This document shows, piece after piece, positions 6,802-6,987 of a stretch of 6,987 bases of DNA (position 1 is the stretch's first letter; every line of letters begins with the position of its first letter). The DNA is taken from assembly GCA_031281335.1 (NCBI GenBank), contig JAITFM010000050.1, positions 1 through 6,987 of the forward strand, in the 5' to 3' direction. The notes under the pieces were generated by a model. That model had not been told where the DNA came from. It searched no databases and saw nothing but the letters and a program-made list of their open reading frames with translations. The DNA comes from Rickettsiales bacterium (GTDB lineage: Bacteria; Pseudomonadota; Alphaproteobacteria; Rickettsiales; Anaplasmataceae). A program made the translations under genes and the position numbers.

Positions 6802-6838
6802 CAAGTAGCTCATAGAAATAGAACCAAAAAACTACTTG
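6802..6838. repeat. Inverted repeat overlapping the -35 box
   Basis: CAAGTAG (6802-6808) and CTACTTG (6832-6838) form a 7-bp inverted repeat with a 23-base gap. The right arm covers the first three bases of the TTGACA box. It could be a weak hairpin ending the upstream transcript or an operator-like site, or it could be chance in AT-rich DNA. No T tract follows. Confidence 0.25.
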
Positions 6839-6864
6839 ACAAATTCCAACAATTTCATTATTAT
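6836..6864 (+). promoter_or_regulatory. Near-consensus sigma-70 promoter
   Basis: A perfect -35 TTGACA (6836-6841) is followed by a 17-base spacer and the -10 TATTAT (6859-6864), a 5 of 6 match. It lies about 50 bases before the ATG at 6915, so transcription of the last gene would start near 6871 with a short leader. It is the best promoter in the window and suggests this gene has its own start in addition to any readthrough from 6121-6771. Confidence 0.7.
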
Positions 6865-6914
6865 AACACTAAGGGTATTTCTGACTCAAAACTTGTTTTT
6901 GATCTGCAGGCTCA

Positions 6915-6987
6915 ATGACAAAATTCAGTAAAAAACTCAGGGTATTTTTTGGCGGATTGTATCAAATTATAGCGGCTGCATGTCTTT
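6915..6987 (+). CDS. Start of a probable exported protein, truncated by window end (possibly TolB)
   Basis: Only 24 codons are visible, beginning MTKFSKKLRVFFGG. A basic N-terminus followed by the hydrophobic stretch VFFGGLYQIIAAACL looks like a Sec signal peptide or a first membrane segment. The start is supported by a strong upstream promoter (6836-6864) and GCAGG four bases before the ATG as a Shine-Dalgarno-like site. The 5' end is complete and the 3' end is missing. Its place after a TonB/TolA-like gene suggests TolB, the periplasmic beta-propeller of the Tol-Pal system, but that is inference from gene order only. Nothing in the visible residues is diagnostic. Confidence 0.5.
   Translation, partial: MTKFSKKLRVFFGGLYQIIAAACL

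Overview
The window looks like chromosomal DNA of a Wolbachia-type endosymbiont (Rickettsiales, Anaplasmataceae side). The DNA is AT-rich and the coding is sparse. A short palindromic repeat of the form GTCATCCCAG...CTGGGATGAC occurs inside a protein-coding gene, which is a well-known habit of Wolbachia and Rickettsia genomes. The genes themselves (an alphaproteobacterial-type AddB, a PurS-PurL fusion and a TonB/TolA-like C-terminal domain protein) fit this. The assignment rests on repeat and gene recognition by eye, not on a search.

Layout: positions 1-2099 are one uninterrupted reading frame on the minus strand. It is the first 699 codons of a divergent AddB-like recombination protein, and its 3' end lies outside the window. 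A 98-base AT-rich gap separates it from a divergently transcribed purL (2198-5383, plus strand). PurL encodes a 1061-residue phosphoribosylformylglycinamidine synthase with an N-terminal PurS-like part and no glutaminase domain. Two nearly identical 59-bp palindromic elements and one split copy sit in frame inside purL, all in stretches that look like interdomain linkers. Downstream follow a small multi-spanning membrane protein (5471-5983; possibly a reduced VUT/YhhQ-type queuosine-precursor transporter), an exported protein with a TonB/TolA-like C-terminal domain (6121-6771), and the first 24 codons of a probably exported protein (6915 to the window end) behind a near-consensus sigma-70 promoter.

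How the genes work together: no single pathway unites the window. AddB belongs to double-strand break repair and purL to de novo purine synthesis. The two genes downstream of the membrane protein are envelope-related. The TonB/TolA-like gene followed by another signal-bearing start resembles a tolA-tolB order, but the last gene is too short here to confirm that.

The most interesting signal is the set of protein-coding palindromes in purL, especially the third copy. Its outer 10-bp arms are perfect but enclose 123 bases, and its tail half is partly read in a different frame from the other two. I found no new defence system, CRISPR array, rRNA, tRNA or insertion sequence.
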